Assembly: GCF_009604375.1 (NCBI RefSeq)
Contig: NZ_WEGH01000005.1
Coordinates: 744,001-808,000, forward strand
Length of the DNA stretch: 64,000 bases
Direction: 5' to 3'
Source: Actinomadura macrotermitis
GTDB lineage: Bacteria; Actinomycetota; Actinomycetes; Streptosporangiales; Streptosporangiaceae
Shown: in pieces, positions 41,202-49,124 of the stretch
Layout of the letters: the number at the start of each line of letters is the position of its first letter
Numbering within the stretch: the stretch's first letter is position 1
Notes under the pieces: generated by a model
What the model was told of the DNA's origin: nothing
Databases searched by the model: none
The model's input: only the letters and a program-made list of their open reading frames with translations
Translations under genes and position numbers: made by a program

Positions 41202-42364
41202 CGCCCCTCCTGGGGGATCGGCATCTCGGCGGTCACCTCGAAGCCGCCGCCGGGGGTGGGGCCCGCGGTGAACTCGCCGCCGACCAGCCGCACCCGCTCC
41301 GCGAGCCCGAGCAGCCCGTGGCCGCCGCCCGGCAGCGCCCCGCCGACGGCCTGCCGTCCCCGGCCGTTGCCGACCGACAGCCGCAGCAGGCGCGGGGTCC
41401 GCTGGACCCGCACCCGGGTCCGTGCCCCCGGCGCGTGCTTGTGCACGTTGGTCAGCGCCTCCTGCACGAACCGGTAGGCCGTGTGCTCCACCAGGAGCGG
41501 GGGGCGCTCCCCCGCGTGGCCGGCCACGTCGAGGACGACGGGGATGCCGATCCGCCGGGACTCCTCGATCAGGGCGTCCAGATCGGCCAGCCCCGGCTGC
41601 GGAGCGAGCGGGACGTCGTCGTCGTTGCGCAGGACCGCCACCAGGGAGCGCAGTTCCGCGAGCGCCTCGCGGCCGGTCGCGCCGATCTGGGTCCCGATGG
41701 CGGCCGCCTCCTCGCCCTTGGCCGCCTCCAGGGCCGTGGCCTGCAGCACCATCAGCGAGACCCGGTGGGCGACCACGTCGTGCATGTCGCGGGCGATCTG
41801 GGCGCGTTCGTCGCTCCGGGCCTGGGCGACGCGCCGCTGCTGTTCGTGTTCGGCGCGCTCCGCCCGCTCCTGGACGCGTTCCACCAGTTCGCGCCGGGTG
41901 CCGACGTACATGCCCAGAAGCGCGGGCGCGACGCACACCGCCATGCTGATGGGGATCGCACCGTCGGCGCCGGCGAAGCGCCAGATCGGGACGCCCACCA
42001 GGGCGGCGGACGCCAGGGTCCCGGCGGTGACCTTGGGCCACGCGGTGGTGCGCTCGGCCAGCGTGTACAGCGCGACGGTGACGGCCAGGTGGGCCGGCAC
42101 GAGGGCGTTGGCGAGCAGCGATCCCGCCAGCAGGAGCAGCGGAAGGCCGCGCCGCCACCAGGTCAGCAGCCCGGCTCCCACAGCGAGCGGGACGCCGAGC
42201 CACAGCGGCGGGACGCGGCCGCCCAGCCCACTGAGGGCCGGTCCGAAGAAGCCGGTGCCGAACTCGCCCGTCGCCGTGGACAGCGCGACGGCGAGCGCCA
42301 TCGCCGTGTCGGTCACGGGACGGCGGGACCAGGGCGTCGCCGGGGGCGGGTCGTGCGCGCTCAT
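41198..42364 (-). CDS. Sensor histidine kinase (HisKA_3 type)
   Basis: 388 aa from ATG 42364. N-terminal membrane sensor of about 5-6 hydrophobic segments (18-40, 45-70, 72-95, 100-115, 118-150) with almost no extracytoplasmic loop, suggesting sensing of membrane state. The phosphoacceptor helix is RAQIARDMHDVVAHRVSLMV with its His in DMHD; the HATPase has N-box VQEALTNVHKHAPGA and G-box GGGHGLLGLAERV. It pairs with the adjacent response regulator. Family: NarX/DesK-like actinobacterial kinases. Confidence 0.94.
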   Translation of the reverse strand: MSAHDPPPATPWSRRPVTDTAMALAVALSTATGEFGTGFFGPALSGLGGRVPPLWLGVPLAVGAGLLTWWRRGLPLLLLAGSLLANALVPAHLAVTVALYTLAERTTAWPKVTAGTLASAALVGVPIWRFAGADGAIPISMAVCVAPALLGMYVGTRRELVERVQERAERAEHEQQRRVAQARSDERAQIARDMHDVVAHRVSLMVLQATALEAAKGEEAAAIGTQIGATGREALAELRSLVAVLRNDDDVPLAPQPGLADLDALIEESRRIGIPVVLDVAGHAGERPPLLVEHTAYRFVQEALTNVHKHAPGARTRVRVQRTPRLLRLSVGNGRGRQAVGGALPGGGHGLLGLAERVRLVGGEFTAGPTPGGGFEVTAEMPIPQEGR

Positions 42365-42507
42365 CGTGCTCCCAGGCTAAGCTTCCCGGCCGCCGTGCGC
42401 GTCGGCGGAAAGATGTACGCGGCGCCGGGAAATCAGGGCCGATCCGGTGACCGGCCTTCCCGGATCGGCCGATGCCCCGGCGCGGCGCCGCCGGTGACGC
42501 TGGACGC

Positions 42508-43404
42508 ATGGTCATCCAAGAACGGCTCGGCCGATGGGCCGCCCCCAGGAACCTGCAGTTCGCCTTCGGGCTCTTCGCGCTCGTCGCGGGAGCATCGATC
42601 GCACTGCGGCAGGACGCTCAGCATCCCCTGTTCCAAGCCGCCGGGGCAGTGGGTTACGCGCTGGCCGCGATGCTCTCCTTCGGGAGCTGGTTCGCGCTCG
42701 GCCGCGCGGCGGGCGCCGCGCGCGCCCGGCGGACCCTGATCGTCTTCCACCTGCTCTTCATCCCCGCGCAGTTCCTGTTCCTGCTCGCCCACCAGCTGCC
42801 GTGGCTCGGCATGCTGCTGTCGACGGTGATCGCGATCAGGCTGAGGCCGCGCTTCCCGCGGCTCGGGCGCAGGTCGCGCAAGGTGTGGCTGGCGCTGCAC
42901 ATCGGCGTCGGCGTCGGCTGGCTGGGCGTCTCCCTCACGATGCTCGCCCTGTCCGTCGTGGGGGTCACCGCCGGCGATCACGAGACGCGGCACGGCGCCT
43001 ACCTGCTCATGGATCTCTTCGACCTCGCGCTGGCGATCCCGAGCGTCTTCCTGGCGCTCGTCACCGGGGCGGTGGTGTCGCTCGGCACCCCGTGGGGACT
43101 GGTCAGGCACCGCTGGGTGCTCGCCAAGCTGGTCATCGCGCTCTGCCTGCCGGTCCTCGCCACGCTCGAGGGGCCGTGGATCGACGAGCTGGCCGCGCGC
43201 ACCGAGGAGCCCGCTGCCGACCCCGGCGGGACCGGGATCCTGCTGGCCGGCGCCATGGCGCTGTTCCTCGCCCTGCTGTGGACCGCGACGTTCCTGTCCG
43301 TCTTCAAGCCCGGCGGCAGGACGCGCTGGGGCGCGGGGAGGCCGGGCGAGGGGCGGCCGGGCGACCGCGCGCCGGTCAGCGCCAGGGCTGCTCGGGCGGC
43401 CTGA
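42508..43404 (+). CDS. Polytopic membrane protein (DUF2269-like)
   Basis: 298 aa from ATG 42508. About 8 hydrophobic helices; the segment KVWLALHIGVGVGWLGVSLTMLALSVVG resembles DUF2269-type integral membrane proteins of unknown role. There is a basic cytoplasmic loop RLRPRFPRLGRRSRK. It is divergent from the two-component system (143 bp between starts), so a likely target of that system. Its 3' end overlaps the convergent RDD gene by 29 bp. Confidence 0.7.
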   Translation: MVIQERLGRWAAPRNLQFAFGLFALVAGASIALRQDAQHPLFQAAGAVGYALAAMLSFGSWFALGRAAGAARARRTLIVFHLLFIPAQFLFLLAHQLPWLGMLLSTVIAIRLRPRFPRLGRRSRKVWLALHIGVGVGWLGVSLTMLALSVVGVTAGDHETRHGAYLLMDLFDLALAIPSVFLALVTGAVVSLGTPWGLVRHRWVLAKLVIALCLPVLATLEGPWIDELAARTEEPAADPGGTGILLAGAMALFLALLWTATFLSVFKPGGRTRWGAGRPGEGRPGDRAPVSARAARAA

Positions 43405-44287
43405 TCTGCTGCGGTGGTGCCGGGTGGATCTGCTGCGGGGGCGCGTATCCGGGATGCTGGCCGGGCGGGGGCAGGGCGCGGCGTTCCTGGTAGGCGCCTT
43501 TCAGGCGGCCGCCGATCCGCCGGCCCGCGTCCTGGACCTGCCGGGCGTGCTCGTTCTGGGCGAGCAGGGCGGCGTTGTCGCGGGCGAGCCGCTGCGCGGC
43601 CGCGGCCGCGCGCTGGTAGGTGCGGGCGCGGACGACGACGGTCCCGCCGGCGACGTCGGCGATGCTGCGGCGGCGCGTCCCGGCCAGGGTGGGCACGGCG
43701 TTGACCACGAAGGCGGCGACGGCGGCCAGCCACAGCAGCACCGAGAACAGGAACAGGCCCTCCAGCAGCAGGATCCAGGCGAAGGCGTACAGCCCGGTGC
43801 CGGTGGCGGTGGTGATCAGGGCGCGGCGGGCGGCGCGGGCCATGCCGATGCCGCGCGCGTCGCGGTGCGGCGCGCGCACGCGGATGTCCATGGCGGCCTT
43901 GCCGAGCGTGCGGCCCGTCCAGGCGAGCGCGGCGAACTGGTAGACCAGCTCGGCGAGGACGAGCAGGAGCAGCGCCTGCTCGATGTCGGTGACCAGGGCG
44001 CCCCACAGGTCGCCGCCGACGTCACCGGCGGCGGCGCGCACGTCGCCGCCGGAGCCGGCGAGGCCCGCGACGGCCTGCAGGGCGCGCAGCGGCGCGTGCT
44101 CGACGAAGTGCTCGTGCAGGCGGCCCCAGGTCATGCCGCCGAGCAGGACGGCGACGGCGGCGAGCAGCGCGGCGTCGATCGCCCAGGCGGCGAAGCGGCG
44201 GGCGCGCGGGGCGGCCTCGCCGTCGCCCGGCGCGGGCGGTGGCGGCGGGGCGGCGTAAGGCAGGGCGGGTGGCGGGGGGCCGTACAT
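43376..44287 (-). CDS. RDD-family membrane protein
   Basis: 303 aa from ATG 44287. The proline-rich cytosolic N-terminus (MYGPPPPALPYAAPPPPPAPGD) precedes an RDD domain: ARRFAAWAIDAALLAAVA, then TM segments near 105-125 and WTGRTLGKAAMDIRVRAP, and two more helices at about 165-205. The C-terminus is a coiled helix (YQRAAAAAQRLARDNAALLAQNEHARQVQ) ending in a QI-P-P repeat tail. RDD proteins are poorly understood; some act as sodium/proton antiporters. The soluble proline- and glutamine-rich ends suggest protein-protein contacts. Confidence 0.85.
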   Translation of the reverse strand: MYGPPPPALPYAAPPPPPAPGDGEAAPRARRFAAWAIDAALLAAVAVLLGGMTWGRLHEHFVEHAPLRALQAVAGLAGSGGDVRAAAGDVGGDLWGALVTDIEQALLLLVLAELVYQFAALAWTGRTLGKAAMDIRVRAPHRDARGIGMARAARRALITTATGTGLYAFAWILLLEGLFLFSVLLWLAAVAAFVVNAVPTLAGTRRRSIADVAGGTVVVRARTYQRAAAAAQRLARDNAALLAQNEHARQVQDAGRRIGGRLKGAYQERRALPPPGQHPGYAPPQQIHPAPPQQIRPPEQPWR

Positions 44288-44370
44288 CGGTGCCCTTTCC
44301 GGTGGCGGATGCGCCGGAATTCTACGGACATGTCCCGCCCCGTGCCATGCCTTCGGCCAAGGAGAGCGCT

Positions 44371-44402
44371 TTCGCGGACGGCGCCCGGGCGCCGTCCGCG
44401 AA
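44371..44402 (-). terminator. 32-bp perfect palindrome after the acyl-CoA dehydrogenase operon
   Basis: TTCGCGGACGGCGCCC followed directly by its complement, 9 nt beyond the stop codon of the last gene of the atuA-type operon on the minus strand. Confidence 0.8.
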
Positions 44403-44411
44403 GGCGGCGTC

Positions 44412-45566
44412 CTAGTACGACTTGGGCAGGCCCAGGGAGTGCTGCGCGACGAAGTTGAGGATCATCTCGCGGCTGACCGGCGCGATGCGCATGAGGCGGA
44501 CCACCCCGGCCAGCATGCCGACGCCGTACTCGCTGGTCAGGCCGTTGCCGCCGTGGGTCTGGATGGCCTGGTCGACGCAGTGGATCGCGGCCTCGGCGGT
44601 GGCGTACTTGGCCATGTTGGCGGCCTCGCCGGCGCCCATGTCGTCGCCCTGGTCGTAGAGCCAGGCGGCCTTCTGCCCCATCAGCCGGGCGAGCTCCAGC
44701 TCGATCTTGCCCTGGGCGAGGGGGTGCGCGAGGCCCTGGTGCGCGCCGATGGGGGTCTTGAAGACCTGCCGGTCCTTGGCGTAGGCGATGGCCTTGCCCA
44801 GGGCGAGGCGGCCGATGCCGGCGCCCATCGCCGACGCCATGATCCGCTCGGGGTTGAGGCCGGCGAACAGCTGCAGCAGCCCGCCGTCCTCGTCGCCGAT
44901 CAGGGCGTCGTAGGGCAGCCGGACGTCGTCGAGGTGGCAGATGAACTGCCGCTCGGGCGAGACGATCTCCATCTCGATCGGCGTCCAGGAGAACCCGGGG
45001 GTGTCGGTGGGGACGATGAACAGCGAGGGGCGCAGGTTGCCCTTCTGGTCCTCGCTGCGGCTGACGAACAGCACCGCGTCGGACTCGTCGACGCCGGAGA
45101 TGAAGGTCTTCTGACCGTTCAGCACCCAGCCGTCGCCGTCGCGGCGGGCGGTGGTGGTGATGCGGTGGGAGTTGGACCCGGCGTCGGGCTCGGTGATGGC
45201 GAAGGCCATCTTGACCGAGCCGTCGGCGAAGCGGGGCAGCCAGTGCTTCTTCTGCTCCTCGGTGCCCGAGCGGGCGATGATGGTGGCGCAGATGGCCGGG
45301 GAGACGACCATGAGCAGCAGCGGGCAGCCGGCGGCGGCGAGCTCCTCGCAGACCGCGGCCAGGTCGCCGATGCCGCCGCCCCCGCCGCCGTACTCCTCGG
45401 GCACGTTGACGCCGAGGTAGCCGAGACGGCCGGCCTCCTGCCACAGCTCGTCGGTCTTCTCGCCCGCCTTGGCCTTGCGGACGTAGTAGTCCGGGCCGTA
45501 CTTGGCGCCCAGTTCGGCGACGGCGGCGCGCAGCGCCTGCCGCTCCTGCGACTCGATGAAGCTCAC
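44412..45566 (-). CDS. Acyl-CoA dehydrogenase with helix-G catalytic glutamate (AtuD/isovaleryl type)
   Basis: 384 aa; GTG 45566 overlaps the stop of the biotin-carboxylase gene (GTGA). ACAD motifs: FAITEPDAGSNSHRITTTARRDGDGW, NGQKTFISG, and KDRQVFKTPIGAHQGLAHPLA. The usual C-terminal E-G-T catalytic motif is replaced by APVSRE. A glutamate occurs instead in GLNPERIMASA on helix G, the position used by isovaleryl- and long-chain acyl-CoA dehydrogenases. This suits branched acyl-CoAs such as isovaleryl- or citronellyl-CoA. It is last in the operon atuA-type/carboxyltransferase/biotin carboxylase/ACAD, terminated by a 32-bp palindrome. Confidence 0.9.
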   Translation of the reverse strand: MSFIESQERQALRAAVAELGAKYGPDYYVRKAKAGEKTDELWQEAGRLGYLGVNVPEEYGGGGGGIGDLAAVCEELAAAGCPLLLMVVSPAICATIIARSGTEEQKKHWLPRFADGSVKMAFAITEPDAGSNSHRITTTARRDGDGWVLNGQKTFISGVDESDAVLFVSRSEDQKGNLRPSLFIVPTDTPGFSWTPIEMEIVSPERQFICHLDDVRLPYDALIGDEDGGLLQLFAGLNPERIMASAMGAGIGRLALGKAIAYAKDRQVFKTPIGAHQGLAHPLAQGKIELELARLMGQKAAWLYDQGDDMGAGEAANMAKYATAEAAIHCVDQAIQTHGGNGLTSEYGVGMLAGVVRLMRIAPVSREMILNFVAQHSLGLPKSY

Positions 45567-47527
45567 TGGGGGTTCCCTTCGGAGATCACGGCGAGGACCG
45601 CGCCGGCCTCGACCTGCTGTCCTGCGCTGACGTTCAGCTCGGCCACCGTGCCGGCGGCGGGGGCGGCGATGCGGTGCTCCATCTTCATGGCCTCCAGCAC
45701 CACCAGGGTCTGGCCCTCGGCGACGGCGGCGCCGGGTTCGGCGAGCACCCGCACGACGGTGCCGGGCATCGGCGCGAGCAGCGAGCCGGGGGCGACCAGG
45801 TCGCTCGGGTCGGCGAAGCGCGGCACGGCGCGCAGCGCGACGGGGCCGAGCGGGGAGTCGACGTAGCGGTGCCCGGCGGCGGTGCGCACGGTGAAGCGGT
45901 GCCGCACGCCCGCGACGTCGAGGACGACCTCCTCGGGGGCGGCGGCGGCGAGGCGCACGCCGTCGTGGCCTTCGGCGGCCAGGCCGTCGCGGGTGAGGCG
46001 GTAGGCGACCTCGATCGTCCCGCCGGGGCCCTCGTAGGTCTTGCGCTGCGGCTGGGAGGGCACGTTGCGCCAGCCGGAGGGCAGCCCGCCGAGGACGGGC
46101 GCGGCGGCGCGGTTGGCGGCGGCGTCCGCGAGCGCCGCGGCGAGCGCCGACAGCCGTACCGTGTCCTCGTCCGCGAGCGGCGCGGCGAGCACGTCCAGGC
46201 CGATCCGGTCGAGGTAGCCGGTGTGGACATCTCCCGCCAGGAAGACCGGCTCGGCCATGATGCGGGCGAGCAGGTCCCGGTTGGTGGTGACACCGTGCAG
46301 GCGGGCGCCGGTGAGCGCGGCGCGCAGGCGCCGCGCGGCGGCCGCGCGGGTCGGCGCCCAGGCGATGAGCTTGGCGAGCATCGGGTCGTAGTGGACGCCG
46401 ACCTCGCCGCCGCTCTCCACGCCGCTGTCCAGGCGCAGCCCCGACTCGCCGCCGAGCGCGAACTCGGTGTCCACGCCGGGGATCTCGAAGGTGTACAGGG
46501 TGCCGCTGCCGGGGAGCCAGCCCGCGGCGGGGTCCTCGGCGTACAGGCGGACCTCGATGGCGTGGCCGCGCGGCGCGGGCGGCGCGGCGGGCAGCGGGTG
46601 CCCTTCGGCGACCTCGATCTGGAGCCGGACCAGGTCGAGCCCGTAGACGCACTCGGTGACGGGGTGCTCGACCTGCAGGCGGGTGTTGACCTCCAGGAAG
46701 TAGAAGCGGCCGTCGCCGGCGAGCATGAACTCCACGGTCCCGGCGCCGGTGTAGCCGATCGCCTCGGCGGCGTTCACCGCGGCGGCGCACAGCTCGGCGC
46801 GCAGCGCGTCGTCCACCGCGGGCGACGGCGCCTCCTCGATGATCTTCTGGTGGCGGCGCTGGACCGAGCAGTCGCGCTCGCCGAGCGCCCACACGGTGCC
46901 GTGCGCGTCGGCGAGGATCTGCACCTCGATGTGGCGGGCGTCCTCCAGCAGCGGCTCGCAGAACACCGCGGGGTCGCCGAACGCCGACTCGGCCTCGCGG
47001 CGGGCCGCGGCGACCTCCTCGGGCAGGTCGGCGAGGGCCCGCACGACGCGCATGCCGCGCCCGCCGCCGCCCGCCGACGCCTTCACCAGGATCGGCAGGT
47101 CGGCCTCGGTGACCGAGCCGGGGTCCAGTTCGGGCAGCACGGGCACGCCGGCCGCGGCCATCAGCTTCTTGGCCTCGATCTTGGAGCCCATCGCGGTGAT
47201 CGCGGCGGGCGGCGGGCCGACCCAGGTGAGCCCGGCGTCCTGGACGGCGCGGGCGAACCCGTCGTTCTCCGACAGGAACCCGTAGCCGGGGTGGATCGCG
47301 TCGGCCCCGGCGGCGCGCGCCGCCGCGATGATCAGGTCGCCGCGCAGGTAGGTCGCGCCGGGCGCGTCACCGGGCAGCCGGACGGCCGCGTCCGCCTCCC
47401 GGGCGTGCGGCGCCCCCTCGTCGGCGTCCGAGTACACCGCGACGGTGCCGATGCCGAGGTCGCGGCAGGTGCGGAAGACGCGGCGGGCGATCTCGCCGCG
47501 GTTGGCCACCAGCAGTTTGTTGATCAT
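45563..47527 (-). CDS. Acyl-CoA carboxylase biotin-carboxylase/BCCP subunit (MCC/GCC alpha type)
   Basis: 654 aa from ATG 47527. Biotin carboxylase (1-450): GYGFLSEN, KASAGGGGRGMRVV (ATP lid), IQRRHQKIIEEAPSP-like segment, EFMLAGDGRFYFLEVNTRLQVEHPVTE. A linker precedes the C-terminal biotinyl domain with the biotin lysine K615 in LEAMKMEHRIAAP. It carboxylates the biotin arm for its carboxyltransferase partner, encoded 4 bp upstream. With the AtuA gene it indicates 3-methylcrotonyl- or geranyl-CoA carboxylase rather than a general acetyl-CoA carboxylase. Confidence 0.93.
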   Translation of the reverse strand: MINKLLVANRGEIARRVFRTCRDLGIGTVAVYSDADEGAPHAREADAAVRLPGDAPGATYLRGDLIIAAARAAGADAIHPGYGFLSENDGFARAVQDAGLTWVGPPPAAITAMGSKIEAKKLMAAAGVPVLPELDPGSVTEADLPILVKASAGGGGRGMRVVRALADLPEEVAAARREAESAFGDPAVFCEPLLEDARHIEVQILADAHGTVWALGERDCSVQRRHQKIIEEAPSPAVDDALRAELCAAAVNAAEAIGYTGAGTVEFMLAGDGRFYFLEVNTRLQVEHPVTECVYGLDLVRLQIEVAEGHPLPAAPPAPRGHAIEVRLYAEDPAAGWLPGSGTLYTFEIPGVDTEFALGGESGLRLDSGVESGGEVGVHYDPMLAKLIAWAPTRAAAARRLRAALTGARLHGVTTNRDLLARIMAEPVFLAGDVHTGYLDRIGLDVLAAPLADEDTVRLSALAAALADAAANRAAAPVLGGLPSGWRNVPSQPQRKTYEGPGGTIEVAYRLTRDGLAAEGHDGVRLAAAAPEEVVLDVAGVRHRFTVRTAAGHRYVDSPLGPVALRAVPRFADPSDLVAPGSLLAPMPGTVVRVLAEPGAAVAEGQTLVVLEAMKMEHRIAAPAAGTVAELNVSAGQQVEAGAVLAVISEGNPQ

Positions 47528-47531
47528 CAGC

Positions 47532-49124
47532 TCACATCCGGAAGACGCCGAAGCCGTCCGCGCCCTGGACGGGGGCGTTGTGGACGACCGACAGGCAGAG
47601 GCCGAGAACGGTTCGGGTGTCGCGCGGGTCGATGACGCCGTCGTCGTAGAGGCGCCCGGACAGGAAGTACGGCAGCGACTCGGCCTCGATCTGGGTCTCG
47701 ACCATCTCGCGCATGGCGGCGTCCTGCGCCTCGTCGTAGACCTGGCCGCGGGCCTCGGTGGCCTGCCGGGCCACGATCGACAGCACCCCGGCGAGCTGCT
47801 GCGGCCCCATCACGGCGGACTTGGCGCTCGGCCAGGTGAACAGGAAGCGCGGGTCGTAGGCGCGGCCGCACATGCCGTAGTTGCCGGCGCCGTAGGACGC
47901 GCCCATGACGACGGTGAGGTGCGGCACCCGGCTGTTGGACACCGCGTTGATCATCAGGGCGCCGTGCTTGATGATGCCGGACTGCTCGTACTCCTTGCCG
48001 ACCATGTAGCCGGTGGTGTTGTGCAGGAACAGCAGCGGGGTGTCCGCCTGGTTGGCGAGCTGGATGAACTGGGCCGCCTTCTGCGCCTCGGCGCCGAACA
48101 GCACGCCCTGCGCGTTGGCGAGGATGCCGATCGGGTAGCCGTGCAGCCGGGCCCAGCCGGTGACGAGGCTGGTGCCGTACAGCGGCTTGAACTCGTCGAA
48201 CCGGGAGCCGTCCACGATCCGGCCGATGACCTCGCGCGGGTCGAACGGGGTCTTCAGGTCCTCGGGGACGATGCCGGCCAGTTCCTCGGGGTCCAGCACC
48301 GGCTCCTCGACCGGGCCGGGCGCGGGGCCGGGCTTGCGGTGGTTCAGCCGCTTGACGATCTGGCGGCCGAGGCGCATCGCGTCGGCCTCGTCCACCGCCA
48401 TGTAGTCGGCGAGGCCGGAGGTGCGGGCGTGCATCTCGGCGCCGCCGAGCTCCTCGTCGTCGGCCTCCTCCCCCGTCGCCATCTTCACCAGCGGCGGCCC
48501 GCCGAGGAACACCTTGGCGCGCTCCTTGACCATGACGACGTGGTCGCACATGCCGGGGATGTAGGCGCCGCCGGCGGTGGAGTTGCCGAACACCAGCGCG
48601 ATCGTGGGGATGCCGGCCGCCGACAGCCGGGTGAGGTCGCGGAACATCCGCCCGCCCGGGATGAAGATCTCCTTCTGGGTGGGCAGGTCGGCGCCGCCGG
48701 ACTCGACCAGGTTGATCACCGGCAGCCGGTTCTCCAGCGCGATGTCGGAGGCGCGGAAGCTCTTCTTGACCGTCCAGGGGTTGCTGGAGCCGCCGCGCAC
48801 CGTCGGGTCGTTGGCGACGATCATGCACTCGACGCCCTCGACGACGCCGATGCCGGTGATCACGCTGGCGCCGACGGGGAAGTCGCTGCCCCAGGCGGCC
48901 AGCGGGCTGAGCTCCAGGAACGGCGAGTCGGGGTCCAGCAGCAGCTCGATGCGCTCGCGGGCGAGCAGCTTGCCGCGCTTGTGGTGCCGGGTGACGTACT
49001 TCTCGCCGCCGCCCGCGAGGGCCTTGGCGTGCTCGGCGTCCAACCCGGCGAGCTTGGCGAGCATCGCCGCGCGGCGCTCGCGGTACTCGGGGCCGTTCGG
49101 GTCGATGGTGGTCTTGAGAGTCAA
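47532..49124 (-). CDS. Acyl-CoA carboxylase carboxyltransferase (beta) subunit
   Basis: 530 aa. The TTG start at 49124 overlaps the AtuA-family stop (TTGA) and has GGAGG 7 nt upstream, so TTG is favoured. Carboxyltransferase motifs: GGSSNPWTVKKSFRASDIALENRLPVINLVESGGADLP, FGNSTAGGAYIPGM, GGPPLVKMATGEEADDEELGGAEMHARTSGLADY and MGASYGAGNYGMCGRAYDPRF. It transfers CO2 from biotin to an alpha,beta-unsaturated branched acyl-CoA (3-methylcrotonyl or geranyl). Lengths and coupling are normal. Confidence 0.92.
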   Translation of the reverse strand: MTLKTTIDPNGPEYRERRAAMLAKLAGLDAEHAKALAGGGEKYVTRHHKRGKLLARERIELLLDPDSPFLELSPLAAWGSDFPVGASVITGIGVVEGVECMIVANDPTVRGGSSNPWTVKKSFRASDIALENRLPVINLVESGGADLPTQKEIFIPGGRMFRDLTRLSAAGIPTIALVFGNSTAGGAYIPGMCDHVVMVKERAKVFLGGPPLVKMATGEEADDEELGGAEMHARTSGLADYMAVDEADAMRLGRQIVKRLNHRKPGPAPGPVEEPVLDPEELAGIVPEDLKTPFDPREVIGRIVDGSRFDEFKPLYGTSLVTGWARLHGYPIGILANAQGVLFGAEAQKAAQFIQLANQADTPLLFLHNTTGYMVGKEYEQSGIIKHGALMINAVSNSRVPHLTVVMGASYGAGNYGMCGRAYDPRFLFTWPSAKSAVMGPQQLAGVLSIVARQATEARGQVYDEAQDAAMREMVETQIEAESLPYFLSGRLYDDGVIDPRDTRTVLGLCLSVVHNAPVQGADGFGVFRM